The notes below the pieces were generated by a model that worked only from the letters and a program-made list of their open reading frames with translations, did not search any database and was not told where the DNA came from. A stretch of 64,000 nt of DNA from Halomonas litopenaei. Its GTDB lineage: Bacteria > Pseudomonadota > Gammaproteobacteria > Pseudomonadales > Halomonadaceae. Shown here one piece after another: positions 47,955 to 56,018 of this stretch. Position 1 is the stretch's first letter, and the number at the start of each line of letters is the position of its first letter. A program made the translations under genes and the position numbers. The stretch spans positions 484,965-548,964 of the forward strand of contig NZ_JAEKJT010000005.1 of NCBI RefSeq assembly GCF_017303055.1. Reading direction: 5' to 3'.

Positions 47955-49295
47955 ATGAACCAGACGCTGGAACGCTGGAGTTCGCGCCGCGCCTTTATCC
48001 TGGCCGTGACCGGGGCCGCCGTGGGCCTCGGCAACATATGGCGCTTCCCCTATATCACCGGCGAAAACGGGGGAGCTGCCTTCCTCTTGCTGTATGTGGG
48101 GTTTGTGGTGGTGCTGGGCCTGCCCGTGATGATGGCCGAGATCATGATCGGCCGGGCCGGACGCAGGAGCCCGATGCAGTCGTTGGCGGAGCTGGCACGC
48201 CAGCGTGGCACCTCGACTCACTGGAAGTGGCTTGGTCTGTTCGGGGCCTTTACCGTCTTCTGTATTCTGTCGTTCTACTCGGTGGTGTCCGGTTGGTCCA
48301 TCGATTTCATGGTCAACGCCTTCAGCGGCGGCTTTGCCGGCAAGAGTGGCCCGGAGATCGGCGCTGGCTTCGACGCCTTTCTCGCAGACCCCCTGCGCAT
48401 GACGTTCAACCACACCCTGTTTTTGGTCATGACCATGGTGGTGGTGGCCGCGGGTGTGGCCAAGGGGCTCGAGCGCCTCAACAACCTGCTGATGCCTGCG
48501 CTGTATCTGTTGTTGATCGTGCTGGCTGGCCACGCCGTGACCATGGACGGTTTTGGTCCCGCCATGGCATGGCTGTTCACACCGGATTTTTCGGCGCTGA
48601 CGCCGATGGTCTTCGTCCATGCCATGGGCCATGCCTTCTTCACCCTGGCGGTGGGTGCCTGTGCCTTGATGGCCTACGGCGCTTACATGCCTGACCATCA
48701 AAGCCTGCCCGGTGCCGCCGGTGCAGTGGCGGTGCTGGACGTGCTGGTCGCGCTGCTGGCCGGTATCGCCATCTTCTCGGTGGTGTTCACCCAGGGCATG
48801 GATCCTGGCGAAGGCCCTGGCCTGGTCTTTGTCACACTGCCGGTGGCCTTTGCGGATCTGCCTGGCGGTGCCTTCTGGCTTGGGTTGTTCTTCCTGTTGC
48901 TGTTGCTGGCGACCTGGACGTCGTCGATCAACCTGGCCGAACCGATGGTATCGACCCTGGTGGGATGGGGTCTCAGTCGTCGTCTGGCGGCATTGGCGGT
49001 GGGCATCTGCGTGTGGTTGGTGGGGCTATTATGTGTGCTGTCGTTCTCTACCTTGAGTGACGTCCACGTGATTGGCAGCATGAACTTCTTTGGCGTGGTC
49101 AGCACCATCCCGCCCGAGATCTTCCTGCCCCTCGGCGGCCTCTTGATCGCCATCTTTGCCGCGTGGGTAATGCCTGAGCGCGAGGCGCTGCGGGCGCTGG
49201 ACGCTGGTCCCAACGGCTTTCGTGTGTGGCGCGCGGTCGTTCGCTGGGTCTCGATTCCGCTGGTGCTGGTGGTGCTGTTCAGCAGCCTGCTGTAG
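47955..49295 (+). CDS. Sodium-dependent transporter, NSS (SNF) family
   Basis: A 446-residue LeuT-fold transporter with about 11-12 membrane segments. Helix 1 carries the classic AFILAVTGAAVGLGNIWRFPY (substrate and Na sites), followed by the NGGAAFLLLYVG segment and AEIMIGR of the first loop; SSINLAEPMVSTLVGWG is the helix-8 region. Bacterial NSS proteins import amino acids with sodium. The substrate is unknown. It is divergent from prlC and is followed 66 bases later by the gamma-carbonic anhydrase gene. Confidence 0.92.
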   Translation: MNQTLERWSSRRAFILAVTGAAVGLGNIWRFPYITGENGGAAFLLLYVGFVVVLGLPVMMAEIMIGRAGRRSPMQSLAELARQRGTSTHWKWLGLFGAFTVFCILSFYSVVSGWSIDFMVNAFSGGFAGKSGPEIGAGFDAFLADPLRMTFNHTLFLVMTMVVVAAGVAKGLERLNNLLMPALYLLLIVLAGHAVTMDGFGPAMAWLFTPDFSALTPMVFVHAMGHAFFTLAVGACALMAYGAYMPDHQSLPGAAGAVAVLDVLVALLAGIAIFSVVFTQGMDPGEGPGLVFVTLPVAFADLPGGAFWLGLFFLLLLLATWTSSINLAEPMVSTLVGWGLSRRLAALAVGICVWLVGLLCVLSFSTLSDVHVIGSMNFFGVVSTIPPEIFLPLGGLLIAIFAAWVMPEREALRALDAGPNGFRVWRAVVRWVSIPLVLVVLFSSLL

Positions 49296-49361
49296 CCGCC
49301 GCTGACCGTGTTGCCCTTGTACCAGCCACGTCTCACGAATAGCTGATAAGGAGTGCCGAGC

Positions 49362-49967
49362 ATGACCGATAGTAACGACAACGCAGCGTCTGGCTCCCCC
49401 GTGTCGTCGCCTGCTCCCGGTTTTCCGGTGATCCGCTCCTGGCAGGGCAAGGCGCCGGTGCTGGGGGCGCGGGTCTACGTCGACCCCCAGTGCATGGTAC
49501 TGGGTGACGTGGTGTTGGGGGATGACTGCTCGGTGTGGCCGATGGCGGTGATTCGTGGTGACATGCACCGCATCCGCATCGGCTCCCGCACCAGCGTGCA
49601 GGATGGCAGCGTACTGCACATCACCCATGCCAGCGATTTCAATGCGGGGGGCTGGCCCTTGACCATCGGTGATGAGGTCACCATCGGCCACAAGGCCGTG
49701 CTGCATGGCTGCACCTTGGGTAATCGGATCCTGGTTGGCATGGGGGCCATCGTGATGGACGGGGCGGTGGTCGAGGATGAAGTGATCATCGCCGCCGGCG
49801 CCGTGGTGCCGCCCGGCAAGCGGCTGGAAAGCGGATACGTCTATGCCGGCAACCCGGCCAAGGCATTGCGCCCCTTGAAGGACAGTGAGCGGGCCTTCTT
49901 CCCCTATACCGCCGGCAACTACGTGAAGCTCAAGGATCAGTATCTTGAGAAAAATGCAGCCGGTTAA
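49362..49967 (+). CDS. yrdA: Gamma-class carbonic anhydrase-like protein (YrdA)
   Basis: A 201-residue left-handed beta-helix protein. Hexapeptide repeats are seen from about 35 to 150 (VLGDVVLGDDCSVWPMAVIRGD, TIGDEVTIGHKAVLHGC, GMGAIVMDGAVVEDEVII). The three metal-binding histidines are probably His86, His110 and His115. The C-terminal helix includes AGNPAKALRPLKDSE. Homologues bind zinc or iron and may hydrate CO2, but many show little activity. ATG 49362 is eight bases after AAGGAG. A terminator follows. Confidence 0.93.
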   Translation: MTDSNDNAASGSPVSSPAPGFPVIRSWQGKAPVLGARVYVDPQCMVLGDVVLGDDCSVWPMAVIRGDMHRIRIGSRTSVQDGSVLHITHASDFNAGGWPLTIGDEVTIGHKAVLHGCTLGNRILVGMGAIVMDGAVVEDEVIIAAGAVVPPGKRLESGYVYAGNPAKALRPLKDSERAFFPYTAGNYVKLKDQYLEKNAAG

Positions 49968-49995
49968 CGTCGGTGCCGCAACGAGAGCACATCAG

Positions 49996-50022
49996 AAAAC
50001 GCTGCCAAGGCAGCGTTTTTTT
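49996..50022 (+). terminator. Rho-independent terminator after yrdA
   Basis: AAAACGCTGCC (49996-50006), loop AA, GGCAGCGTTTT and further T to 50022. Confidence 0.92.
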
Positions 50023-50121
50023 ATGCTCATGTTTATTCCAACCAATTGTTTCTATTGAACTGCCGGGCGATAATCTGGTCATTTATCCAGTGCTGTATGT
50101 TTTTCGAGGAGCCTTCCCGGC

Positions 50122-50805
50122 ATGGCCAACTTCCGCACCCACCTCAGCGTGGCCGCCGCCGGCGGCGCGGTGCTGGCCCATGGAGGCTGGCAGGCGGGGC
50201 TATGGTCGGCGCTCGATAGCCTGCCGATTCTGGCGCTGACCACCCTGGGTGGGATTTTGCCGGATATCGACTCGGACAGCTCCAAGGCCATCCGGCTGGT
50301 CTTCAACCTGCTGGCGGTGCCTGCGGTGGTGGCCGGGGCGGTGATGCTGCAGGAGCGGCTGAGCGACGGCACCCTGCTGTTGGTCTGCGGAGGTATCTAT
50401 CTGGCGGTGCGCTATCTGGCGGGGGCGATATTCGCCCGCTTCACGGTTCATCGTGGCCTGTGGCATTCACTGCTGGCAGCGTCGATGTGCGGGTTGGCCA
50501 CGAGTGCCATCAGTCATCGCTTGTTTGCCCCGCCTGATGCCATGGCCTGGGCCCACGGGGCCGCGCTGACCATGGGGTTTGCCATCCACCTGTTGCTCGA
50601 CGAGCTGTACAGCGTGGACCTGGATGGGGCGCGCCTGAAACGTTCCTTCGGCACCGCTTTCAAGCCGTTCGACTGGGGCGACCCTGGCAATTCCGTGGCG
50701 ATGCTGTGCGTCACCTTGAGTCTTGCGCCTTGGCTGCCTTCCTGGGATGTCTTGCAGGGATTGCTCGATCAGGGCGTCGCACTGGTGTCATCGCGCTGGC
50801 GATAG
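50122..50805 (+). CDS. YdjM-like membrane-bound metal-dependent hydrolase
   Basis: A 227-residue protein of the YdjM/DUF457 family. The start MANFRTHLSVAAAGGAVLAH, the DSLPILALTTLGGILPDIDSDSS segment (acidic metal ligands) and FTVHRGLWHSLLAA (His ligands) are diagnostic, with about five hydrophobic helices and LLLDELYSVDLDG later. In E. coli YdjM is LexA-controlled; I see no convincing LexA box here. The enzymatic activity is only predicted. Its last 37 bases overlap the convergent dctD gene. Confidence 0.87.
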   Translation: MANFRTHLSVAAAGGAVLAHGGWQAGLWSALDSLPILALTTLGGILPDIDSDSSKAIRLVFNLLAVPAVVAGAVMLQERLSDGTLLLVCGGIYLAVRYLAGAIFARFTVHRGLWHSLLAASMCGLATSAISHRLFAPPDAMAWAHGAALTMGFAIHLLLDELYSVDLDGARLKRSFGTAFKPFDWGDPGNSVAMLCVTLSLAPWLPSWDVLQGLLDQGVALVSSRWR

Positions 50806-52157
50806 TCATCCGGCTTGAGCTCATGTTTCTTGAGCTTGTCGTACAGCGTCTTGCGCGGCAGTCCCAGGTGCTCACACACGTCGTTGATCCGGCCATGATG
50901 TCGTGCCAGCGATTGACTCAACAGCTGCTTTTCGAAGAGTTCGACCTGGCGGGGCAGGGGAAGCTCGCCGCCGTCACTGCCGACGCCTTCCATCAAGGCG
51001 TCGAGGCGATAGTCGCAGGTACTGCCGAGCAGCACGTAGCGCTCCGCCAGGTTGCGCAGCTCGCGGGCGTTGCCGGGCCAGTCGTGGGCCAGCAGCACCG
51101 AGACTCCAGGCGCGTCCAGGGGAGGCGCTTCCATGCCGCTGCGGCTGGCCGCGACCGCCGCGAAGTGCTGAAACAGCAGGGGAATGTCTTCGCGTCGCTC
51201 CCGCAGGGGCGGGATCGACAGCGTGACGACATTGAGGCGGTAGTAGAGGTCTTCCCGGAATTCGCCTGCTTCGGCGGCTTCTCTCAGGTCGATCTTGGTC
51301 GCGGCAATGACCCGGATATCCAGCGCCACAGGCGTGTTGCTGCCAAGCCGCTCCACCTGCCGTTCCTGCAGCACCCGCAGCAACTTTACCTGGAGTGCCA
51401 GCGGCATCGATTCGATTTCATCGAGGAAGACAGTGCCCCCCTCGGCGTGCTCGAACTTGCCAATACGCCTTTCCACGGCGCCGGTAAAGGCGCCTTTCTC
51501 GTGTCCGAACAGCTCCGACTCGATGGTGCTTTCCGGCACAGCGCCGCAGTTGATGGCGACAAAGGGCCTGCCGCCCCGGGCGCTGCGTTCATGGATCGCC
51601 CTTGCCACCAGGTCCTTGCCGGCGCCTGTCTCGCCGAACAACAGCACATCGGCTTCCACTTGGCTGATGCGTTGCACCATGGACGATAGCCGTTTGATGG
51701 CCGGCGTGCGCCCGACCAGGCGGGGGCCGGGAGCCGTCTGCTGGGCCTCCAGCTCCGCCTTGAGATAGCGGTTCTCCAGGCTCAACCGGCGCTTGTCGAT
51801 GCCGCGCCGAACCACCTCACTCAGGCGTTCACTGGGGAAGGGCTTTTCGAGAAAGTCCCAGGCCCCCTCGCGCATGGCTTCCACTGCGGTGGACACGTCG
51901 CCATGGCCGGTAATCAGCACCACGGGAAGGTCGGGATCACGCTGGCGAATTTCCTTGAGCAGGGCCATCCCGTCCATGCCAGGCATGCGAATGTCGCTGA
52001 TCACCACGCCAGAGAAGTCCTTGTTTAACGTGGCCAGGGCCTGTTCGGCACTGGCGAAGGGCTCGGGGTGGTAACCCGCCAGCTCCAGGGTCTGGCCAAG
52101 GGTGACCCTCAGGTGCTCCTCGTCATCGATGATCATCACGGGGGGCGCGTCAGACAT
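50769..52157 (-). CDS. dctD: Sigma-54-dependent response regulator, DctD type
   Basis: A 462-residue NtrC-family activator. The receiver domain has phosphorylation site Asp55 (VVISDIRMPGMDG); the AAA+ domain has Walker A GETGAGKD (175-182), the sigma-54-contacting GAFTGA loop (222-227) and GTVFLDEIESMP (Walker B); the C-terminal Fis-type helix-turn-helix includes GRINDVCEHLGLPRKTLYDK. It is activated by the DctB-like kinase encoded upstream, with an 8-base gene overlap. DctBD pairs usually control C4-dicarboxylate uptake. A sigma-54 promoter precedes the TAXI-TRAP genes at 45187. Confidence 0.93.
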   Translation of the reverse strand: MSDAPPVMIIDDEEHLRVTLGQTLELAGYHPEPFASAEQALATLNKDFSGVVISDIRMPGMDGMALLKEIRQRDPDLPVVLITGHGDVSTAVEAMREGAWDFLEKPFPSERLSEVVRRGIDKRRLSLENRYLKAELEAQQTAPGPRLVGRTPAIKRLSSMVQRISQVEADVLLFGETGAGKDLVARAIHERSARGGRPFVAINCGAVPESTIESELFGHEKGAFTGAVERRIGKFEHAEGGTVFLDEIESMPLALQVKLLRVLQERQVERLGSNTPVALDIRVIAATKIDLREAAEAGEFREDLYYRLNVVTLSIPPLRERREDIPLLFQHFAAVAASRSGMEAPPLDAPGVSVLLAHDWPGNARELRNLAERYVLLGSTCDYRLDALMEGVGSDGGELPLPRQVELFEKQLLSQSLARHHGRINDVCEHLGLPRKTLYDKLKKHELKPDDYRQRDDTSATP

Positions 52158-54069
52158 GGGGCGGCTTCTCTTGGTAGGGCATGGAACCGGGAGCCGGTGT
52201 GCTGGCGGCCAGCGGAAGGTCGATGGTAAAGCGTGCACCGCCCAGTGGCGAGACGCTGGCGGCCAGCCGTCCCCCCAGATCATCAATGATTCGGGCAGAG
52301 ATGGACAGCCCCAAGCCAAGTCCGGCACCGGGTGCCTTGGTGGTGTAGAAGGGTTCGAAGACCTGGCGTCGTTGTGGTTCCGGAATGCCGGGGCCGTTGT
52401 CATCCACTCTGATGGTAATGCTGTCCTCGGTGGCCGCGACACCGAGGACAAGCTTTGGCTCGGCGACGTGGGCCATGGCTTGCAGCGCATTGCCGATCAG
52501 GTTGACCAGCACCTGTTCCAGCCGGACCAGGTCAGCCAGCACCCATGGCGCTTCGTCGGGAAGGTCGAACACGACGTCGACATGCTGCTCGTCCAGACGT
52601 GTCTTGAACAGCCGCAGCGCATAGTCAATGCAGGCACGGGTGGACACTGGGCTCGGTGGCTCCCCGCTCTTGCGCGAGAATTGGCGCAGCTGGGCGCTGA
52701 TGTCGGCCATGCGCCCAGTGAGTTCAATGATCTCGCCCAGATTGGTGTCGACCGTGTCCAGACGTTCCCGGGCGAGAAAGCCTCGGGCATTCTCCGCGTA
52801 GGCGCGAATCGCGGCCAGCGGTTGGTTCAGCTCATGATTGATACCGGCAGCCAGCTGACCGAGAACGGCCAGCTTGGCCGCCTGGATCAGCTCGTCGCGG
52901 GTCTGTCGCAGGGTGGCTTCGGTGCGCCGGCGCTCATCGATTTCCGCGGACAGACGCTGGTTGCTGGCGACCAGATCCTGGGTGCGGCTGGCGACGTTGC
53001 GCTCCAGTTCATCTCTGGCCTTGGCCAGGGTGGTGCGTTCCCGTTCAGCAAAGGCCTCGCGCTCGCGACGAAGTCGGTGCCGTTGCCAGCCAACGCCGCA
53101 GGCCAAGGCCAGCAAGCCATACAGCCCCCCGCCCATCAGCATGGCTTGCCACTGAGCGTCATTGACCGGGCCCATGGGCTTGAGAATATGCATCTGCCAG
53201 CCAAGCGTCGCAAAGTCGCGGGTAACGCTCAGATACCGTTGGTCGGCCAGCGGGCCTTGGGTAAAGCCCACCAGGCGTGCCCCTTGGTCCAGCTGGTCGT
53301 GGGTGAACAGGTGGCTGGCGGTCAGCGGCTCGTCGGCGTAGCGACGTGATGAGCGCAGCTGGTCAAGGCGCTCGGGGCTGAGAGGATCGAGCGACGTCAG
53401 TCTCAGTTCCGGCTGGCTGGACATGAACACGATACCGTTCTGATCGACCACCAGCAGGCTGGAGTTTGGGCCTTGCCAGCTGGCTTCCAGCGCGTCGACG
53501 CGAATCTTGACCACCATGACGCCGGCGGGGGTCGCGTCCGGTGCGGTGTCATCCAGCCAGACCGGGGCCGAAAAGTAGTAGCCACGATCCATGGAGACTA
53601 CGCCGAGGCCGTGGAAGCGGCCGTAGTGTCCGGCAATGGCATCCTGGTAGTAGGGGCGAAAGCGGTAGTTTTCGCCGATGAAGGTATCTTCGCGGTGCCA
53701 GTTGCTGGCCGCCAGCGTTGTGCCTTCGGCATCGAGCAGGTAAATGTCCGACACCCCGGTGGTACTTCTGAAGCGATTGAACAACCGGTTGAGCGGCATG
53801 GCGTTCTGGTCGTCGGGTGCACTCAGGTAGCGCTTGACCGTCTCCCGCGTGGCGAGAAGTTCTGGCAGATATTCATGGCGGGACAGGTAACCGGTGAGGC
53901 CGGTGGCCGATAGCCTCAATTCGGTTTGCGCATCTCGCTGCAGGGTGGTCAGGGCGCGCTCCCTGGCGATATCCGCACTTTGCCAGATGACCAGCGCCAG
54001 GCCGAGGATGAGCGCGGCCAGCAGGGCCAGGGTCAGCGGACGCCGGTGGCGTGTCTTTTGCCCGCTCAT
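52150..54069 (-). CDS. dctB: Sensor histidine kinase, DctB type
   Basis: A 639-residue membrane kinase. An N-terminal helix (about 12-30), a large periplasmic double-Cache/PAS-like sensor (about 45-305, with FRPYYQDAIAGHYGRFHGLG and GYYFSAPVW) and a second helix (about 310-330) precede a coiled coil. The phosphoacceptor His412 is in GINHELNQPLAAIRAYAENA, and the ATPase has LVNLIGNALQAMAH, DDNGPGIPE and GAGLGLGLSISARII. The architecture is that of DctB, which senses C4-dicarboxylates, but other organic acids such as lactate are possible. ATG 54069 or 54072; it follows the GntR gene by a few bases. Confidence 0.92.
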   Translation of the reverse strand: MSGQKTRHRRPLTLALLAALILGLALVIWQSADIARERALTTLQRDAQTELRLSATGLTGYLSRHEYLPELLATRETVKRYLSAPDDQNAMPLNRLFNRFRSTTGVSDIYLLDAEGTTLAASNWHREDTFIGENYRFRPYYQDAIAGHYGRFHGLGVVSMDRGYYFSAPVWLDDTAPDATPAGVMVVKIRVDALEASWQGPNSSLLVVDQNGIVFMSSQPELRLTSLDPLSPERLDQLRSSRRYADEPLTASHLFTHDQLDQGARLVGFTQGPLADQRYLSVTRDFATLGWQMHILKPMGPVNDAQWQAMLMGGGLYGLLALACGVGWQRHRLRREREAFAERERTTLAKARDELERNVASRTQDLVASNQRLSAEIDERRRTEATLRQTRDELIQAAKLAVLGQLAAGINHELNQPLAAIRAYAENARGFLARERLDTVDTNLGEIIELTGRMADISAQLRQFSRKSGEPPSPVSTRACIDYALRLFKTRLDEQHVDVVFDLPDEAPWVLADLVRLEQVLVNLIGNALQAMAHVAEPKLVLGVAATEDSITIRVDDNGPGIPEPQRRQVFEPFYTTKAPGAGLGLGLSISARIIDDLGGRLAASVSPLGGARFTIDLPLAASTPAPGSMPYQEKPPHV

Positions 54070-54075
54070 CATCGC

Positions 54076-54852
54076 CTAGAGTGACCGTCTCGGAGGCATT
54101 ACCTGGGCCCGCCTGAGCGCTCGCTGCGCCCGCGTTTCGGCGCGTTCCATCTCGAGCAGGCCTTCCTCGACATAGACCAGGTGTTCGTGGGAGCGTGCCT
54201 GGGCATCTTCTGCGCGGCCCTCGAGAATGGCGTCGAGCAACGCCCGGTGCTGGGTCATGAGCCGTGGGCGCGACTCGGGCTTCTCGAACAGGTGGGCCAG
54301 GTTGTCCACGATGCTGCGCTCCAGCAGGTGGAAGATGCCGCGGATCGTGTGCAGCAGCAGGACATTATGGGCAGATTCGGCGATCGCCAGGTGAAAGGCC
54401 GCGTCCGCCTTGGCTTCGCCCTTGGGGTCCTCGCCGAGAAAGGCGACTTCGAGTTCCTCGAAGCGTTGGATCAACAGTGCCTTGTCCGTGGGTGTGGAGC
54501 GCAGCGCCGCATAGTAGGCGGACAGGCCTTCCATGGCATCACGGAACTCCAGAAGATCAAGGTGGAACTCACCGTGTCGCGACAACATTTCCAGCAGCGG
54601 ATCACTGTAGCCGCTGTTCAAGGATTCCGTGATGTAGGTGCCACCACCCTGTCGACTTACCAGCAGCCCCCTGGCAGCCAGTTTCTGGATGGCCTCTCGC
54701 AGAGACGGACGCGATACGCCAAAGCGCTCAGCCAGCTCGCGCTCGGGAGGCAGTCGCTGGCCTGGCGTCAGGCTGCCTTCAAGAATCAGCGCCTCGAGTC
54801 GTTCGGTAATCACGTCGGCCAGGCGTGGCTGGCGCACGGGTTGGTAAGCCAT
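54076..54852 (-). CDS. lldR: GntR/FadR-family regulator (LldR/PdhR-like)
   Basis: A 258-residue repressor. The winged-helix domain (about 10-75) shows LADVITERLEALILEGSLTPGQRLPPERELAERFGVSRPSLREAI split over residues 11-56, and the FCD effector domain (about 85-235) has FHLAIAESAHNVLLLHTIRG and TQHRALLDAILEG with its metal-binding His residues. The upstream region holds TTGGT-N3-ACCAA sites, the motif of the PdhR/LldR/GlcC group. It is divergent from lutABC, so lactate is the likely effector. dctB and dctD follow in the same transcript. Confidence 0.87.
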   Translation of the reverse strand: MAYQPVRQPRLADVITERLEALILEGSLTPGQRLPPERELAERFGVSRPSLREAIQKLAARGLLVSRQGGGTYITESLNSGYSDPLLEMLSRHGEFHLDLLEFRDAMEGLSAYYAALRSTPTDKALLIQRFEELEVAFLGEDPKGEAKADAAFHLAIAESAHNVLLLHTIRGIFHLLERSIVDNLAHLFEKPESRPRLMTQHRALLDAILEGRAEDAQARSHEHLVYVEEGLLEMERAETRAQRALRRAQVMPPRRSL

Positions 54853-54901
54853 GTGGGCGTCACTGGTCTGTGAGATGTGTCCAGAGTGTACCGCTTAGAA
54901 A

Positions 54902-54914
54902 TTGGTATTACCAA
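54902..54914. promoter_or_regulatory. PdhR/LldR-type operator 1
   Basis: TTGGT-ATT-ACCAA, a perfect 5+3+5 palindrome 50 bases upstream of the regulator start. It is well placed for autoregulation. Confidence 0.8.
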
Positions 54915-54990
54915 AAAATGAGCATGATGAGACGACATGCCGTCTGTGGATACTTGCTAGCAATTCAATAGCTTGTAGCGCCGTTAGTTT

Positions 54991-55003
54991 CCTGTAATAC
55001 CAA
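54991..55003. promoter_or_regulatory. Possible degenerate operator
   Basis: CCTGT-AAT-ACCAA keeps one good half-site and the N3 spacing of the two perfect operators in this region. It may be a weak auxiliary site. Confidence 0.4.
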
Positions 55004-55041
55004 AGTCTAGAGGGATTGCTGGGCAAAAGCCGGCAACAGGT

Positions 55042-55070
55042 TTGACACTGTAGTGGCGCGACTCTACTGT
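55042..55070 (+). promoter_or_regulatory. Sigma-70 promoter of lutABC
   Basis: TTGACA (55042-55047), a 17-base spacer and TACTGT (55065-55070). The start would be near 55077, 13 bases before operator 2, so a bound repressor would block elongation or initiation. Confidence 0.7.
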
Positions 55071-55089
55071 GCCTTTATTCGGCGTTGTC

Positions 55090-55106
55090 AATTGGTTTTA
55101 CCAATT
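55090..55106. promoter_or_regulatory. PdhR/LldR-type operator 2
   Basis: AATTGGTTTTACCAATT, a perfect 17-bp palindrome matching the AATTGGT-N3-ACCAATT consensus of this GntR group, just downstream of the lut promoter. Confidence 0.85.
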
Positions 55107-55262
55107 TACCCAATTCGCGGGGTAGGCCTTGTGCCACCAGCGTCCGTACCTGACTTGATAGGCCTTTTCGGCAGCTCTCTGTTGGCTATGGAGCATGGGT
55201 CAAGCTAGGGCGGGGAACAATAAACGACAGCGCCTGCCGTGCCTGACCCTGAGGACCCCACC

Positions 55263-56018
55263 ATGACCGCCGTCAAGTTATACCCTCCTCGACCCGACAA
55301 GGTTTACTTGTTTGGGACCTGCCTGATCGACATGCTGTATCCCGAGGCCGGGCTGGATAGCCTGCGCCTGCTGGAGCGAGAAGGCATCGAGGTCATCTAC
55401 CCCCAGGACCAGACGTGCTGCGGTCAGCCGGCCTATACCTCGGGGTATCACAGTGAGGCTCGTGAAGTGGCGCGGGCTCAACTCGACCTGTTTCCCGGGC
55501 CCTGGCCCATCATCGTGCCGTCCGGCTCCTGTGGCGGCATGATGCGAACGCACTACCCGGACCTGTTTGCGGGAACCGAGGACGAGGCGAAGGCCACAGA
55601 GTTGGCGAGCCGGGTCTTCGAGTTGACCGAGTTCCTGGTGCACGTCTGTCACCTGACGCTTGACGACAGGGGCGCCCCGGAAAAGGTGGCGATGCATACC
55701 TCATGCAGTGCGCGGCGTGAGATGGGCCTGGCTGACACCGGGCCGGCTCTGTTGCAGCGCCTGGGGCATGTCGAGTTGGTAGAGCAGGAACGAGCCAGCG
55801 AGTGCTGTGGATTTGGTGGAACCTTTGCGGTGCGCCATCCAGAGGTGTCCGGCGCCATGGTCGAGGACAAGAGTCGCGCGCTGGAGGCCGCAGGCGCGGA
55901 TCACTTCGTCACCTCGGACTGCGGCTGCTTGATGAACATCGGTGGCCGCCTGGCTCATCGCGACAGCTCGCTCAAGGGTGAGCATATTGCTTCCTATCTG
56001 TGGCGGAGGACCTCATGA
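55263..56018 (+). CDS. lutA: Lactate utilisation protein LutA (CCG-domain)
   Basis: A 251-residue protein with two CCG-type cysteine-rich domains: DQTCCGQPAYTSG with IVPSGSCGGMMRTHYPDL, and ASECCGFGGTFAVRHPEVS with VTSDCGCLMNIGG. These bind Fe-S clusters in subunits that pass electrons to quinone. LutABC oxidises L-lactate to pyruvate. ATG 55263 (after GAGGACCCCACC) gives MTAVKLYPPRP. Its stop overlaps the lutB start by 4 bases (ATGA at 56015-56018). Confidence 0.94.
   Translation: MTAVKLYPPRPDKVYLFGTCLIDMLYPEAGLDSLRLLEREGIEVIYPQDQTCCGQPAYTSGYHSEAREVARAQLDLFPGPWPIIVPSGSCGGMMRTHYPDLFAGTEDEAKATELASRVFELTEFLVHVCHLTLDDRGAPEKVAMHTSCSARREMGLADTGPALLQRLGHVELVEQERASECCGFGGTFAVRHPEVSGAMVEDKSRALEAAGADHFVTSDCGCLMNIGGRLAHRDSSLKGEHIASYLWRRTS

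Larger units (their letters stand above)
54853..55262. other. Divergent lldR/lutABC control region
   Basis: 410 bases with two good and one weak operator copies and one promoter, listed separately. The DNA is AT-richer than its surroundings (about 54895-55110). No gene is present. Confidence 0.7.

Noticed and set aside
52158..52490. An extended N-terminus for the DctD regulator
   Set aside because: The upstream in-frame codons lie inside dctB; the receiver domain begins normally at MSDAPPVMIIDDEE from 52157.
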